Below are positions 1-9,554 of a stretch of DNA of 64,000 nt, piece by piece. Source of the DNA: Pseudopedobacter beijingensis. Lineage in GTDB: Bacteria > Bacteroidota > Bacteroidia > Sphingobacteriales > Sphingobacteriaceae. The position numbers were made by a program, and so were the translations under genes. The notes under the pieces are model-generated. The model saw only the letters and a list, made by a program, of their open reading frames with translations. It was not told the origin of the DNA and ran no database searches. The DNA lies in contig NZ_JBHUDG010000045.1 in the NCBI RefSeq assembly GCF_042678145.1, positions 14,052 through 78,051 of the forward strand, in the 5' to 3' direction. Positions within the stretch are counted from its first letter, which is position 1, and the number at the start of each line of letters is the position of its first letter.

Positions 1-860
1 GTCAAAGTTTTAAAAACACCTTCAAAAGATGGATTTAACGTATGTTTATCTCTACGTAAATCCAAATCCTTACACTCTTGATTGGCTATTCTGTAGTAAT
101 CTTTCCAGTTAGAAACTCTTTCCATAACTCTGCTTTTCCTTAGGGAATATCCACCTGCATACAGTGCTATTCTTGCTCTTAATGCTTTGGCTGCCCCTTT
201 GGTTATACGTTCATTAACATCTATTCCCGCATCATTCCTCCATGGCAATAATTCTGAGGCCTGTGCTAAATCTTTAATGATTCTATCATATATAATTTGT
301 CTGTCTGTTTTCTCCAGAAATAAATCAGTTTGTTCACTGGCAGGAGTAAAAGATGCCGGTACATCCCCCCAATTACGTATCAAGTCAAAGTAAAACAATG
401 CTCGTAATGTTAATGCCTCTCCCAAAAGTCGTTTTAAACCCTCTTGCTGCTGTATAGAACCTGAAGTATACATAGACATTAATGGTATTTCCCTTATGCA
501 TACATTGGCCCTATCTATCCCCACATAAAGTCCATCAAAAGTAGGTCCTAACTGAGTATTTGATGGTCTTAAATCATACCTATGAATAGATCTCATTGCA
601 TTATCTAATGCTCCGTTATAATTAGCCATAACGTCATCGGCAGTATATGGAAAAAACCTTATAGGTCCATTCTGATAAATTAATAATTGACTATAAATTC
701 CTATTACTGCTGCTTCTGCACCACTAATAGTACTAAACACATATTCTTCATCTAATTTAGCAGAAGGTTTTATATCTAAATAGTGTTTACAAGCGGTGAA
801 ATTGATTAAGCCTGCAAACATAAATAGACTTATAATAAAAAAACATCTTACCTTTTTCAT
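1..860 (-). CDS. SusD-like starch-binding outer-membrane lipoprotein, C-terminus cut by window edge
   Basis: An open frame runs from an ATG at 858-860 to the left edge of the window, giving about 286 residues of a protein normally near 500-600. It starts with a lysine-containing signal peptide ending in a lipobox-like FTACK, so it should be a surface lipoprotein. The segments after it (YLDIKPSAKL near the N-terminus, then RALFYFDLIRNWGDVP and TKGAAKALRARIAL) are typical of the TPR helices of the SusD/RagB family. SusD proteins sit over the SusC channel and bind glycan or peptide ligands. The start is 11 bases past the stop of the SusC gene, so the two are one operon, fed by the operator near 5200. 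The ligand cannot be read from the sequence. Confidence 0.9.
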   Translation of the reverse strand, partial: MKKVRCFFIISLFMFAGLINFTACKHYLDIKPSAKLDEEYVFSTISGAEAAVIGIYSQLLIYQNGPIRFFPYTADDVMANYNGALDNAMRSIHRYDLRPSNTQLGPTFDGLYVGIDRANVCIREIPLMSMYTSGSIQQQEGLKRLLGEALTLRALFYFDLIRNWGDVPASFTPASEQTDLFLEKTDRQIIYDRIIKDLAQASELLPWRNDAGIDVNERITKGAAKALRARIALYAGGYSLRKSRVMERVSNWKDYYRIANQECKDLDLRRDKHTLNPSFEGVFKTL

Positions 861-871
861 GTTCAATTAAT

Positions 872-3800
872 TTATAATGTAAGATTTAGTCCAAACAAAA
901 AAGAACGGCTACGTGGATAAGCAGAATAATCTACAGAAGGAGTTAATGGAGTAGCTCTTCTTGTGTCTACCTCAGGATCATACCCTGTATAATTCGTCCA
1001 TAAGGCTAAATTTGTTCCCGTTACATATAGCCGACAACTATAAAGTTTCAACTTTTTAAGCAAATCATTAGATAATGTATAACCTAAAGTAACATTGTTC
1101 AATCTTAGGAATGAACCATCTTCAATTGCCCACGAACTGGGTAAGAACCCTGATGCTGTCGTAGTTCCTGGTTGCCATATCTTTGCATCAGCATTCAATG
1201 CAGAAAGCACCTCGGGAGCAGCTCCTTTCACAATATTCCCTTCTAACCACTGTACCTTTACACCATCCGGATCTACCGTTCTCCATCTATCGTTCATTAG
1301 CTCTAACATATTGGTATAACGGCTATAACCATTTGAAAACTCTAACTTACTGGCGTTATATACATCATTTCCATATACAAAGTTGACAAACACACTCAAG
1401 TCAAAGTTCTTATACTTAAACTGGTTATTTAATCCTCCTGAGAACTTAGGATTTGCATTACCTATTACCATTTGATCTTCTGCATCTACGTTATTATTAC
1501 CGCTAAAATCTTTAAGCTTCATTGTTCCTGGCTGGGCAAGCCCTACGACTGAAGATGAATTTACCACACCTGATTTTAATGTATATATTTTTGTAGCTGC
1601 ATCGTAATCAAAATCATCAACTGTATAAAAACCATCCGTTACATATCCGTACATTAAACCCACCGGAGAACCTTCTTGTAAAATATAATCTGAAGGAGGC
1701 CCATTGAAGACCCCTGACTGATAAAGTTGCGATGTTTTCCACCCCGAAATACGTTTCACTTTATTTCGGTTAAAAGCAATATTGAAATCTGTATTCCACA
1801 CAAAGTCGTTAGTTCTAAGAGGAACTCCCCCAAATTGAATCTCTAGACCTTTGGCTTCTGTTTTCCCTACATTCTGTAGTTGTTTACTATAGCCCGAACT
1901 CGATGGAATGGGTAAATCAATTAACAAATCATCTGTAAGATTGCTATAAGCATCTATACTAAATCTAAGTCCTTTAAACAAAGTCATATCTACGCCCAGA
2001 TTTCTCGAGATTGTTTTTTCCCATTTCAGATTTTCATTGGGTAAATCTGTATAGTAATACCCATTTACAAACTTATTATCCAAATAGTAATTTGCCCCAC
2101 TCATAAACGCCCCCATATACATATAATCCTTAATACGATTATTTCCTGCAAGACCGTAACTTGCTCTAAGCTTCAAGTCTGTTACAGTTGTCACTCCTTT
2201 CATAAAAGACTCCCTACTTATTTGCCAGGCCGCAGAAGCTGCCGGAAAATACCCCCATCTATTTGATGGAGCAAATTTTGATGATCCATCTGCCCTTAAG
2301 CTTGCAGTAAACAAATACCTGTTTTTATAAGTATAATTTGCCCGCGTAAAAAATGAAACTACTTTGCTTTCATAAGCATCATTTCTTGGATACCCATCCT
2401 GAACTTCTCCTAAGCCTAATTGATTTAAAGCTTTTTCTGCTGTAATCCCATGAGGGAAAAACCTCATCCTTACATCCAAACTTTCATAAGATATGTTGTA
2501 TAACTCATGTCCAAGTAACAGATTCAATCGATGTACCTTATTAAAGGTATTATTGTAATTAAAAACATTTGAGTTATTAAATGTTCTACGGCTAGATGTC
2601 ATTTTCCCTAACATAGCTTTTCTATCCCCTGTATATCTTGCCTGAGGAGTTATTTCTGAATCAAAATTATCTCTCGACTGATCCATAAAGTTAAAACCGA
2701 ATATAGACCTAAAAGAAAACACTTTATTGAATTTATATTCTAGACTCCCGTTGACATTAAGCATATTATTCTTTCTAATCAATTCCTTTGCATTGTTTAA
2801 TGCAATAGGATTAATTAGTGCAAAGGAGGTTCCACCACTTTCCAAAAAATAATCCTCATCATAAGAATCTAATGGTGTATCAGAAATTATCATTGGTTGA
2901 TATTTAATCGTATTCCTTAATAAATTAAAGGTTGAACTTGATGTACTGGAGACTCCAGCTCCATTAACCGTTTCTCTATTATATCTTACAATGGCCCCAA
3001 CCTTAAATTTACTAGTTAATGTATGATCTAATTTAAGATTCACCAAGTCTCTTTTATAAGATGATTTCTTCATAATCCCATCCTGATTATTATTGGTATA
3101 ACTTAGGTTAAAACGGGTATCTTTCCCTCCTCCTGAAATACTTAAGTTATGGGTTTGCTGAATTGCATTGCGACCGAACATTTGCTCCTGCCAATCTATA
3201 GAAGGATAGTTTTTATAAATACTCAAATCATTCCCATAATTTGATATGAACCCCAAACTATCTTTTTCGGACAATCTACTTTTTTCATCCTGATAGAGAA
3301 CGAATTCATAAGGAGATTGTACGCTTAGAGTACGAGCAACTTTACTAACTCCAAAAATAGGATTATAGCTTACTTTCGTTCTTGCTGCTACGCCTTGTTT
3401 GGTAGTAATAATAACCACTCCATTAGCTCCTCTAGCGCCATATATAGAAGTACTTGAAGCATCTTTCAACACATCAATAGATTCAATATCCTGAACCGCC
3501 ATTCCTTTCAGCCCTTCCTCCACCTGCACTCCATCTATAATGTAAATTGGAGCATTATCCTGAGTAATGGAACTTCCTCCTCTAACTCTGATTTTCACTT
3601 CTGCATCTGGCGTTCCCTCAGAGGTTGTTACCTGAATTCCCGCTAATCTACCGGTTAATGCCTGCTCTACAGAACTGATAGGGATATCTCTAAGCTGTCT
3701 TTCAGATATAGAAGATATAGACCCTGTTACATCTCTTCTATCAACAGTAGCATACCCAATAGATACTACTTCTTTTAAAAGAAGGCTCTCTGACTCTAAT

Positions 3801-4081
3801 AGAACTTCCACTTGATTTTTACCTTCAACATTAACAGCTATTTCTTTATAGCCTAAATATCTACAGATAAGAATTTGAGATGATGCATTATCAACTCTTA
3901 ATCTGAAAAATCCATTTATATCTGTCTGAGTTCCTACTTTACCACCTTTTAACCCTATGGATACACCAGGTAAAACCTCTTTGGTTTTAGAATCTTTTAC
4001 AATTCCTGTTACATCTCTTACTTGTGCATTAAGTGAAAAATTCAGACAAAGGAGTAGCATGCCTACGAAAAAAATCTTCAT
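872..4081 (-). CDS. SusC/RagA-family TonB-dependent outer-membrane transporter
   Basis: The 1069-residue protein has a signal peptide ending in LNAQ, a carboxypeptidase-regulatory-like domain (about 22-100), a TonB plug with the typical SusC signatures (SIGYATVDRRDVTGSIS, then RVRGGSSITQDNAPIYIIDG and DASSTSIYGARGANGVVIIT), and a long beta-barrel ending in an aromatic-rich FLFGLNLTL strand. It should import a ligand captured by the SusD partner, using TonB energy. It lies between the small secreted protein at 4113-5063 and the SusD gene, all on the minus strand. The nearest upstream promoter signal is the operator/-7 box at 5189-5211, so all three genes probably form one unit. No anti-sigma-contacting N-terminal extension is seen, which fits control by a LacI-type regulator. 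Confidence 0.95.
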   Translation of the reverse strand: MKIFFVGMLLLCLNFSLNAQVRDVTGIVKDSKTKEVLPGVSIGLKGGKVGTQTDINGFFRLRVDNASSQILICRYLGYKEIAVNVEGKNQVEVLLESESLLLKEVVSIGYATVDRRDVTGSISSISERQLRDIPISSVEQALTGRLAGIQVTTSEGTPDAEVKIRVRGGSSITQDNAPIYIIDGVQVEEGLKGMAVQDIESIDVLKDASSTSIYGARGANGVVIITTKQGVAARTKVSYNPIFGVSKVARTLSVQSPYEFVLYQDEKSRLSEKDSLGFISNYGNDLSIYKNYPSIDWQEQMFGRNAIQQTHNLSISGGGKDTRFNLSYTNNNQDGIMKKSSYKRDLVNLKLDHTLTSKFKVGAIVRYNRETVNGAGVSSTSSSTFNLLRNTIKYQPMIISDTPLDSYDEDYFLESGGTSFALINPIALNNAKELIRKNNMLNVNGSLEYKFNKVFSFRSIFGFNFMDQSRDNFDSEITPQARYTGDRKAMLGKMTSSRRTFNNSNVFNYNNTFNKVHRLNLLLGHELYNISYESLDVRMRFFPHGITAEKALNQLGLGEVQDGYPRNDAYESKVVSFFTRANYTYKNRYLFTASLRADGSSKFAPSNRWGYFPAASAAWQISRESFMKGVTTVTDLKLRASYGLAGNNRIKDYMYMGAFMSGANYYLDNKFVNGYYYTDLPNENLKWEKTISRNLGVDMTLFKGLRFSIDAYSNLTDDLLIDLPIPSSSGYSKQLQNVGKTEAKGLEIQFGGVPLRTNDFVWNTDFNIAFNRNKVKRISGWKTSQLYQSGVFNGPPSDYILQEGSPVGLMYGYVTDGFYTVDDFDYDAATKIYTLKSGVVNSSSVVGLAQPGTMKLKDFSGNNNVDAEDQMVIGNANPKFSGGLNNQFKYKNFDLSVFVNFVYGNDVYNASKLEFSNGYSRYTNMLELMNDRWRTVDPDGVKVQWLEGNIVKGAAPEVLSALNADAKIWQPGTTTASGFLPSSWAIEDGSFLRLNNVTLGYTLSNDLLKKLKLYSCRLYVTGTNLALWTNYTGYDPEVDTRRATPLTPSVDYSAYPRSRSFLFGLNLTL

Positions 4082-4112
4082 AGCAAAAAAATTATTTTGA
4101 TTTATAAAATTG

Positions 4113-5063
4113 TTAACGTTTTAAAATACCGGTTCCTTCTATTTTAAATTGGTTTGCTCCTAGTGTCAACCTTTTTGTTTTTGTAGCATCTACAAGTCCA
4201 CCATCTTGAATAATTAAAGAAACTCTTCCTGCAGAAGGTTCTTTATTTATAACATTAAAAGTTTGCCCTAAAATGAACTGACCACCGACATTTAAATCAA
4301 CTGCTGATTCAGGATTTCCTGCGACCGAAACCAAATGATTGGCGCTACCATTTTGAGAAATATCTAACGTTCCTAAAATATTATAGGTGTATTTTCCTCC
4401 TTTTTCTACTGAAGCTGTTGGAGAATGAAATGTTGATTGATTTATAATTTTAACTATTTTTCCCTTATTTATTGTTACAGTAATGTCATCGGTAGATGAT
4501 CTTCTATCCACGACATTATCCATCGCTGAAAAATTTGACGTCAATATTCTCTCAGTAATATTTAAATCTGTGTCGATAACAACTTCCAATTTATTGGGAT
4601 TACTCCCTCTTACTCCAAATCTGGCAAGGTTTGTTTCTCCCTCACCTGAAATTATCAACTTCTTCGCTGTATTAAAGACATCTAACCTGACCAACCCTTC
4701 TTCTACATTAGCTCCAGACTCTATAACACCATTATTAATGAGTTTGAACTCTGGAGAGTTTTTCCCTGTACCTATCCTTAATGTTGGTCCTCCTTTCCCT
4801 TTTAAAACAGCTCCTTTTTCTATTGTCAAATTAGAACAGGTTGGGGCTATTTCCTGAGTCAGGACTACTGTATGGGAAGCTTGTATAGTAACATTTGAGG
4901 CACTTCTAGGGATATCATTTGCACTCCTCCAATCCTCCCCTGATTTACGTTCCCAAATACTCATGTCTCCCCATTCTCCCGATTTAGTGGTACGCATCTC
5001 CTGGGCATTTAAAGTACATGATATGAACGAAAAAGCAAATAAACAAAATGATTTAATTTTCAT
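4113..5063 (-). CDS. Secreted beta-rich protein, short paralogue of the 650-residue protein next to it
   Basis: The function is not recognised. The 316 residues start with a signal peptide (cleavage likely after LNA, before QEM; the SFISC stretch could also be read as a weak lipobox). The rest is beta-rich repetitive sequence opening with a KSGEWGDMSIWE segment that resembles the start of G8-type domains. It aligns along nearly its whole length with residues 25-340 of the 650-residue protein at 5386-7338: both share SGxW, FSAMDxxV, GGKYTYNIxGxLD and LTLGxxxF landmarks. It stops where the larger protein goes on to a linker and a type IX tail. It is first in the SusC/SusD operon, so a ligand-binding helper role is a fair guess but unproved. 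Confidence 0.75.
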   Translation of the reverse strand: MKIKSFCLFAFSFISCTLNAQEMRTTKSGEWGDMSIWERKSGEDWRSANDIPRSASNVTIQASHTVVLTQEIAPTCSNLTIEKGAVLKGKGGPTLRIGTGKNSPEFKLINNGVIESGANVEEGLVRLDVFNTAKKLIISGEGETNLARFGVRGSNPNKLEVVIDTDLNITERILTSNFSAMDNVVDRRSSTDDITVTINKGKIVKIINQSTFHSPTASVEKGGKYTYNILGTLDISQNGSANHLVSVAGNPESAVDLNVGGQFILGQTFNVINKEPSAGRVSLIIQDGGLVDATKTKRLTLGANQFKIEGTGILKR

Positions 5064-5385
5064 GTTTAAGGTTTTGATTTCTGTATTGATAATAGGTTAT
5101 TTTTAAAACAATTGCACCTACATAAGGTTTATAGGTTTATATAATTGAAGTTATTAATATTTAGCTCTTAATCATAGAATTTTGCTAACAAAAGTACCGA
5201 GAACGCTTTCGATAATTTAAATTTGTAAGATTTAAACTGATAACTGTACCTAAAATACACTATTACTAAATAGTAAATCTCACTCTTTTTTTAACATCTA
5301 TTAACAAAAAGAATCTAGTCAAACTAAATCCTTTTCTCTAACCACCAATTTCAATAAAACAGCTACATAATAACTTTACCTATCC
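5064..5385. other. Intergenic region with promoter and operator of the SusCD operon
   Basis: This 322-base AT-rich stretch separates the stop of the 650-residue gene from the start of the 316-residue gene. It holds the LacI-type operator and -7-like box at 5189-5211. The untranslated leader from the predicted start site to the ATG at 5063 would be about 120 bases. No clear hairpin terminator was seen for the upstream gene. Confidence 0.6.
5189..5211 (-). promoter_or_regulatory. LacI-type operator (site 1) abutting a -7 box, for the SusCD operon
   Basis: The palindrome CGAGAACGCTTTCG is at 5198-5211. Read on the minus strand it is followed after one base by TACTTTTG (5189-5196), a perfect match to the Bacteroidota -7 consensus TAnnTTTG. 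A repressor bound here would sit in the promoter spacer. It lies 126 bases upstream of the ATG at 5063. The same arrangement occurs at six other places in the first 27 kb. Confidence 0.8.
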
Positions 5386-7338
5386 CTATAATTTAATAAT
5401 TCTTCTACTGTCTCTAACCCCATCTATATTCTCTACCAATATTACATATACCCCTGGCATATATAGGGTCATATCTACTTCAAATCGTTGGTCTAAGCCA
5501 TATAATAATTGACTAAAAACTAACTGTCCCTGTGTATTTAATACTTTTACAGATTGGATAGACTTGTCTCCTTTTGCAGATATTATAAGTTTAGAGCTCA
5601 CAGGATTGGGATAGATATTTATATTAACTCCATCACTTACTTTACCTGTGAAAATTATTTTATTTGCTGATATTTTACCGTCGTTATCAATAGATTTTAA
5701 TCTATAATAAACCATCCCTTCTACCTTTGTATCTGTAAAAAAGTATTCTTTAGACCCTCCTCCTGATTTAACCATAACTTGATCTAACTGAGAAAAAGTA
5801 ATGCCATCTAAACTACGCTCTATAATAAAGTGTGAAACATTTCGCTCATTTGCTGTAACCCACCTTAGCTTTGTAAGGTTATTAGATATGTTCTTAACTT
5901 CTTCAAATATTAATAAATCTAATGGAGTAACTATTGGTCCCTCTCCAATTACAAATACTCCACCCTTAGATAAATTTGTTACTGTATAAGATTGTAAATC
6001 ACCATCAACTTCAGGTACAACAGTACCTAAAGATATCCATTCTGAGCCTGATATATCTTTTTTCAACAGTTTAGCTGTCGATGAAAAATCAATTCCCTGG
6101 TTCATTTCCGGCCATGTAAACTTCACATTATAACTTCCTACATTTCCTTGTACAATATTCCATTGTTGGTTCACAGACTTACTCAAATCAACAGAAGGAT
6201 CATCTATTAGATTTTTCAAACCTATTTTATAGGTATTTGCGAAGTCACTGTTATTTTTAATGCTACAAGGTATATAAAAAGAATTTGTACCTATAGGAAA
6301 CTGAAAAGTTTCATTACTAGCAATAGATTTAAGCACTGCGGAGTTCTCACCTAGATTAAAAAACACGCTACCCAATGTCAATGTTTGTGTATTAGTGATA
6401 TCTATTTCCCCCGCACCTAACACATTCACATTAACCCTCTCTTTTTCAACCAATTCAGTCCCTGAAACACTAGCCCTGAATTTCTCCCCTAAAATCAACT
6501 TTCCAGAAACGTTTATCGTAGCTAGAGCATCATCTGATGTATTTGGAGTAAAGTAGGATATAGCAGTACTTTTGCTAAAATCTAATATCCCATTTATATT
6601 GTAGGTATATTTTCCTCCAATAGTATTACTTGCTGAAGAATGATGAAAAGGAGAAATTGCCGCCTCAGCTGCTAACTCCACTTTCTTGCCTGCATTAATA
6701 GTAAATGTCACATTATCATTCTCAGTTCGCTGATTATTAGGACTAACTATAGCATCCATGGCAGAAAATGCGGCTGAAGGATTAGATTCATTTAAAATAA
6801 CATCTTGATCTATTACTACCTCAAGCTGATTGGCATTCCCGCCCCTTGCATAAATCCGTCCTAAATAAGTATTTCCTGTGCCCATCAAAGTAAATTTTTT
6901 CACTTTAAGTTGTACCTGTAGCCTTATATGTCCTATCGAAGGCGATATATTTCCTGAAAAAATAGCTCCGTTATTAACAATGAAATTTTCCGGTACATTA
7001 TCCGTAGTATTAATTATTGACAAAGTAACACCGGTAGTAGAACTAGCTCCTTTAGCATATAAGACAGCACCTTCTTCAATATGGATACCTGCAGTATTAA
7101 CAGAACTTGTTATTGCGACTGAGTGTCCATTTTTAATAGTTATATGGCTCCCCGTCCCTGGTTTTGCTGTAGGTGTAGCACTCGTTGATCCAGCATTAAG
7201 CTTATATTCCCATGTATCGAGACTATCCCAATTCCCACTTTTTACAGATATATACTGCGGATATTGTGCATATACAACAGCTGTTAAACACAGCATAAAT
7301 AATACGGTTAATGTACTAATTTGTAATTTTCTTTTCAT
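5386..7338 (-). CDS. Secreted G8-like beta-rich protein with type IX secretion (Por) C-terminal tail
   Basis: The 650-residue protein has a signal peptide ending in VYAQ, then a beta-rich region (about 28-345) paralogous to the 316-residue neighbour. A middle part (about 350-470) contains FPIGTNSFYIP, often seen between repetitive beta domains and sorting tails. An Ig/fibronectin-like segment follows (about 480-565, ending in the YYRLKSIDNDG type of strand), and a type A sorting domain closes it (NINIYPNPVSSKLIISAKG to the final RRIIKL). It should be exported through the outer membrane by the type IX system and anchored or released. The gene has its own operator at 7436-7449. It could bind or cut the polymer handled by the adjacent SusCD pair; no catalytic motif was found. 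Confidence 0.8.
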   Translation of the reverse strand: MKRKLQISTLTVLFMLCLTAVVYAQYPQYISVKSGNWDSLDTWEYKLNAGSTSATPTAKPGTGSHITIKNGHSVAITSSVNTAGIHIEEGAVLYAKGASSTTGVTLSIINTTDNVPENFIVNNGAIFSGNISPSIGHIRLQVQLKVKKFTLMGTGNTYLGRIYARGGNANQLEVVIDQDVILNESNPSAAFSAMDAIVSPNNQRTENDNVTFTINAGKKVELAAEAAISPFHHSSASNTIGGKYTYNINGILDFSKSTAISYFTPNTSDDALATINVSGKLILGEKFRASVSGTELVEKERVNVNVLGAGEIDITNTQTLTLGSVFFNLGENSAVLKSIASNETFQFPIGTNSFYIPCSIKNNSDFANTYKIGLKNLIDDPSVDLSKSVNQQWNIVQGNVGSYNVKFTWPEMNQGIDFSSTAKLLKKDISGSEWISLGTVVPEVDGDLQSYTVTNLSKGGVFVIGEGPIVTPLDLLIFEEVKNISNNLTKLRWVTANERNVSHFIIERSLDGITFSQLDQVMVKSGGGSKEYFFTDTKVEGMVYYRLKSIDNDGKISANKIIFTGKVSDGVNINIYPNPVSSKLIISAKGDKSIQSVKVLNTQGQLVFSQLLYGLDQRFEVDMTLYMPGVYVILVENIDGVRDSRRIIKL

Positions 7339-7426
7339 GTTGATTAGGTTTTAGATAAAAAACTAAAAGTTTGATTGGTTATCTAAATCTAAATATATAA
7401 TACCTGTATTTAAGCGTTTTCTATTG

Positions 7427-7449
7427 AAAAATCACCGAGAACGTTATCG
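7427..7449 (-). promoter_or_regulatory. LacI-type operator (site 2) abutting a -7-like box
   Basis: The palindrome CGAGAACGTTATCG occupies 7436-7449. On the minus strand it is followed after one base by TGATTTTT (7427-7434), in the same register as at the other sites. It lies 89 bases upstream of the ATG at 7338 and would control the 650-residue type IX protein. Confidence 0.8.
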
Positions 7450-7481
7450 ATAACAATATATCATATAGGTCATATTTCGAA

Positions 7482-8561
7482 CTAATGATATGCCAAAGAT
7501 GCTCTCAACATTCTCAACCAATTTCCATGGAAAACATTTTCTATATCTTCTTTACTATACCCTCTTTTCTTTAAAATATCCTGATATGATTGTAAATCAG
7601 AAATAGTTTCTAAATCATAAGGACTTTGTTCTTTTCCAAACATACCGTCCAAATCACTTCCTATACCTATATGCTTAGTATTACCCGCTATCTGGCAGAT
7701 ATGGTCAAAATGATCCACTAATCTTTCTAAATTCACATTTCGTTCTTTTGGATCCGTTATTGCCCGCTCCCAGTTTTCTTCCAGCATCCAGCAATCTAAA
7801 GCTCCTCCAATTACCCCTCCTCTTTCTATAAGTGCTTTTATTTGATCGTCGCTTAACTGCCTTTGATGATTAACCAGTTTTCTACAATTATGATGACTGG
7901 CCCATACCATTCCCTTATACATATCCAGCGCTTGCCAAAAACCTTTATCTGTAAGATGAGTAACATCTAATATCATATTTAAGGAATCCATCTCTTTTAA
8001 AAGAGCTAAGCCTAAAGAGGTAAACCCTTCTTCCATTCCTGTACCAGGCGCATATCTACCTGGCCCATAATGAGCTGGGCCTATTACTCTTAGCCCATAA
8101 TTATAGGCTTTCTCTATATACGAAAGTTCTACCAGAGAATCAGCTCCCTCTAAACTTAGTATAAACCCTATGGGCTTCTTATCCGGTGGAATACTTACAT
8201 CTTGCCATAGATCTATATGATTATTTAACGATTCTAAGTCAGTAATTTGTATCATTTCTCCAACAGCTACCATAGTCTGGTACCAGGCTAACTGTCCCTG
8301 ACTTTGCGCCCAAGCTTGTTCAGGAGAATGCCAACCTAGTAAATTAGATCCTTTTTCTACATACCTTGCTATTTGTGTGGCGACAACCAAACCTATCCCT
8401 CCTTTACGGAGATCTGGCAAGGACACCACTCCCTTTTCACGATCTAATTTATCTACCATTCCCCTTTCCCTTTCTCTGAGTTTAGATACAGACTCTTTCA
8501 AATCACGGTTCCACTCCATTGCATTCATTGCAAGGTCTAAGTGTGCGTCTATTAATAACAT
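7482..8561 (-). CDS. Membrane dipeptidase-like metallohydrolase (peptidase M19), copy A
   Basis: The 359 residues match the M19 (renal dipeptidase) amidohydrolase barrel: the metal-binding HxD in DAHLDL at residues 6-11, the bridging glutamate in LSLEGADSL, a histidine in DVTHLTDKGF and a further pair in ASHHNCRKL, then GIGSDLDGM near the C-terminus. No signal peptide is seen, so it should act in the cytoplasm. Family members cleave dipeptides, often with a D-residue on the C-side, and some act on lactones or N-acyl amino acids. It is last in the operon Gfo/Idh - HCDH - M19, only 6 bases after the dehydrogenase gene. A close paralogue at 20511-21593 also follows a dehydrogenase-like gene, so the pair appears to have been duplicated. 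Confidence 0.88.
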   Translation of the reverse strand: MLLIDAHLDLAMNAMEWNRDLKESVSKLRERERGMVDKLDREKGVVSLPDLRKGGIGLVVATQIARYVEKGSNLLGWHSPEQAWAQSQGQLAWYQTMVAVGEMIQITDLESLNNHIDLWQDVSIPPDKKPIGFILSLEGADSLVELSYIEKAYNYGLRVIGPAHYGPGRYAPGTGMEEGFTSLGLALLKEMDSLNMILDVTHLTDKGFWQALDMYKGMVWASHHNCRKLVNHQRQLSDDQIKALIERGGVIGGALDCWMLEENWERAITDPKERNVNLERLVDHFDHICQIAGNTKHIGIGSDLDGMFGKEQSPYDLETISDLQSYQDILKKRGYSKEDIENVFHGNWLRMLRASLAYH

Positions 8562-8567
8562 AATTAT

Positions 8568-9533
8568 CTACAACTGTTTTGATACAACATCATGTGGATA
8601 TCTGCTTGCCAACTCTCTTATTTCGTAGCTGAATTTTTCAAAAGTATTTTCCCATAGTTCTGCTTCTTCTCTGGTATACTCATGAAATCCATTAGCATTG
8701 GAAACTCCTCTTCCTCCTGAATCGACGATATCTTGTATAAGCTTGGGAACTTCTGTTGCATTACTTAAGGTCGGCCACAAATCTTTCATAACTGTGAGAT
8801 AAGCCGGTACCCCCGTAAGATCCATCCATCTAAATATTCCCACTAATGTCATCCAATAACCCGCATTATTTCTACAAGCTCTATCTACGTCTTCAACAGT
8901 GGCATACCCATTTTCCACCAAATAAAAAGCTTCTCTATACATGGCATACATCAATCTGTTCACTATAAAACCACGTATATCCTTACGAACTAAAGTTGGT
9001 TCTTTCCCCCATTTATGAGCTAGCTTATAAAGGTATTCTCCTAAAGAAACGTCAGTAAGATCACCGCATATAATTTCCAAAAAACGAGTCGTATGCGAAG
9101 GCTCTGCCCAATGTAGTCCAAGAAATCTCTTTGGATATTGAGTGAGTTTTTGTAATTCACTGATAGGTATTGCCGATGTATTACTGGTTAATAAACAGTC
9201 TTTTGAGATGTGGCTTTCTATTTTAGCATAAACAGTTCTCTTAATTTCAAAATCCTCAATAATACATTCTATCACTAAACCACAACCTGAAAGATCCGAA
9301 TAGTTTTGCGTAACTTTTAGATTCGCCAGATAATGATTATAGTCTTCCGAAATAAGACCTTGTTCTTTTGACTTTATTAAATGTTTTTTTATCCTAGATA
9401 TTACATGATCCAAATCACTTTCTATGGGCGCTAATGCTATCACAGGATGTTTAGCCATTAATAAACAAGTTGCAATGCCACATCCCATAAGCCCTAATCC
9501 AACCACAGCAACAGGTATATTCTCTGTATTCAT
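8568..9533 (-). CDS. 3-hydroxyacyl-CoA dehydrogenase-family oxidoreductase, copy A
   Basis: The 321-residue protein has a Rossmann motif GLGLMG at 12-17, the SNTSAIPIS segment near 117-125, the catalytic histidine at 141 in GLHWAEP, and the GFIVNRLM helix of the C-terminal domain. One-unit proteins of this length in the family include L-gulonate 3-dehydrogenase and carnitine 3-dehydrogenase, as well as 3-hydroxybutyryl-CoA dehydrogenase. The WAEP after the catalytic histidine, in place of the FFNPV of CoA enzymes, suggests that the substrate is a free hydroxy acid rather than a CoA ester (inference). It is the middle gene of a three-gene operon and one of three paralogues in the window. Confidence 0.85.
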   Translation of the reverse strand: MNTENIPVAVVGLGLMGCGIATCLLMAKHPVIALAPIESDLDHVISRIKKHLIKSKEQGLISEDYNHYLANLKVTQNYSDLSGCGLVIECIIEDFEIKRTVYAKIESHISKDCLLTSNTSAIPISELQKLTQYPKRFLGLHWAEPSHTTRFLEIICGDLTDVSLGEYLYKLAHKWGKEPTLVRKDIRGFIVNRLMYAMYREAFYLVENGYATVEDVDRACRNNAGYWMTLVGIFRWMDLTGVPAYLTVMKDLWPTLSNATEVPKLIQDIVDSGGRGVSNANGFHEYTREEAELWENTFEKFSYEIRELASRYPHDVVSKQL

Positions 9534-9554
9534 TTTTATACTATTAAAATAACC

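Noticed and set aside
4483..4857. Plus-strand open frame of 124 residues
   Set aside because: It is antisense to the 316-residue protein, whose signal peptide and paralogy show that the minus strand is coding.
6878..7354. Plus-strand open frame of 158 residues
   Set aside because: It is antisense to the type IX protein at 5386-7338 and has no family resemblance.
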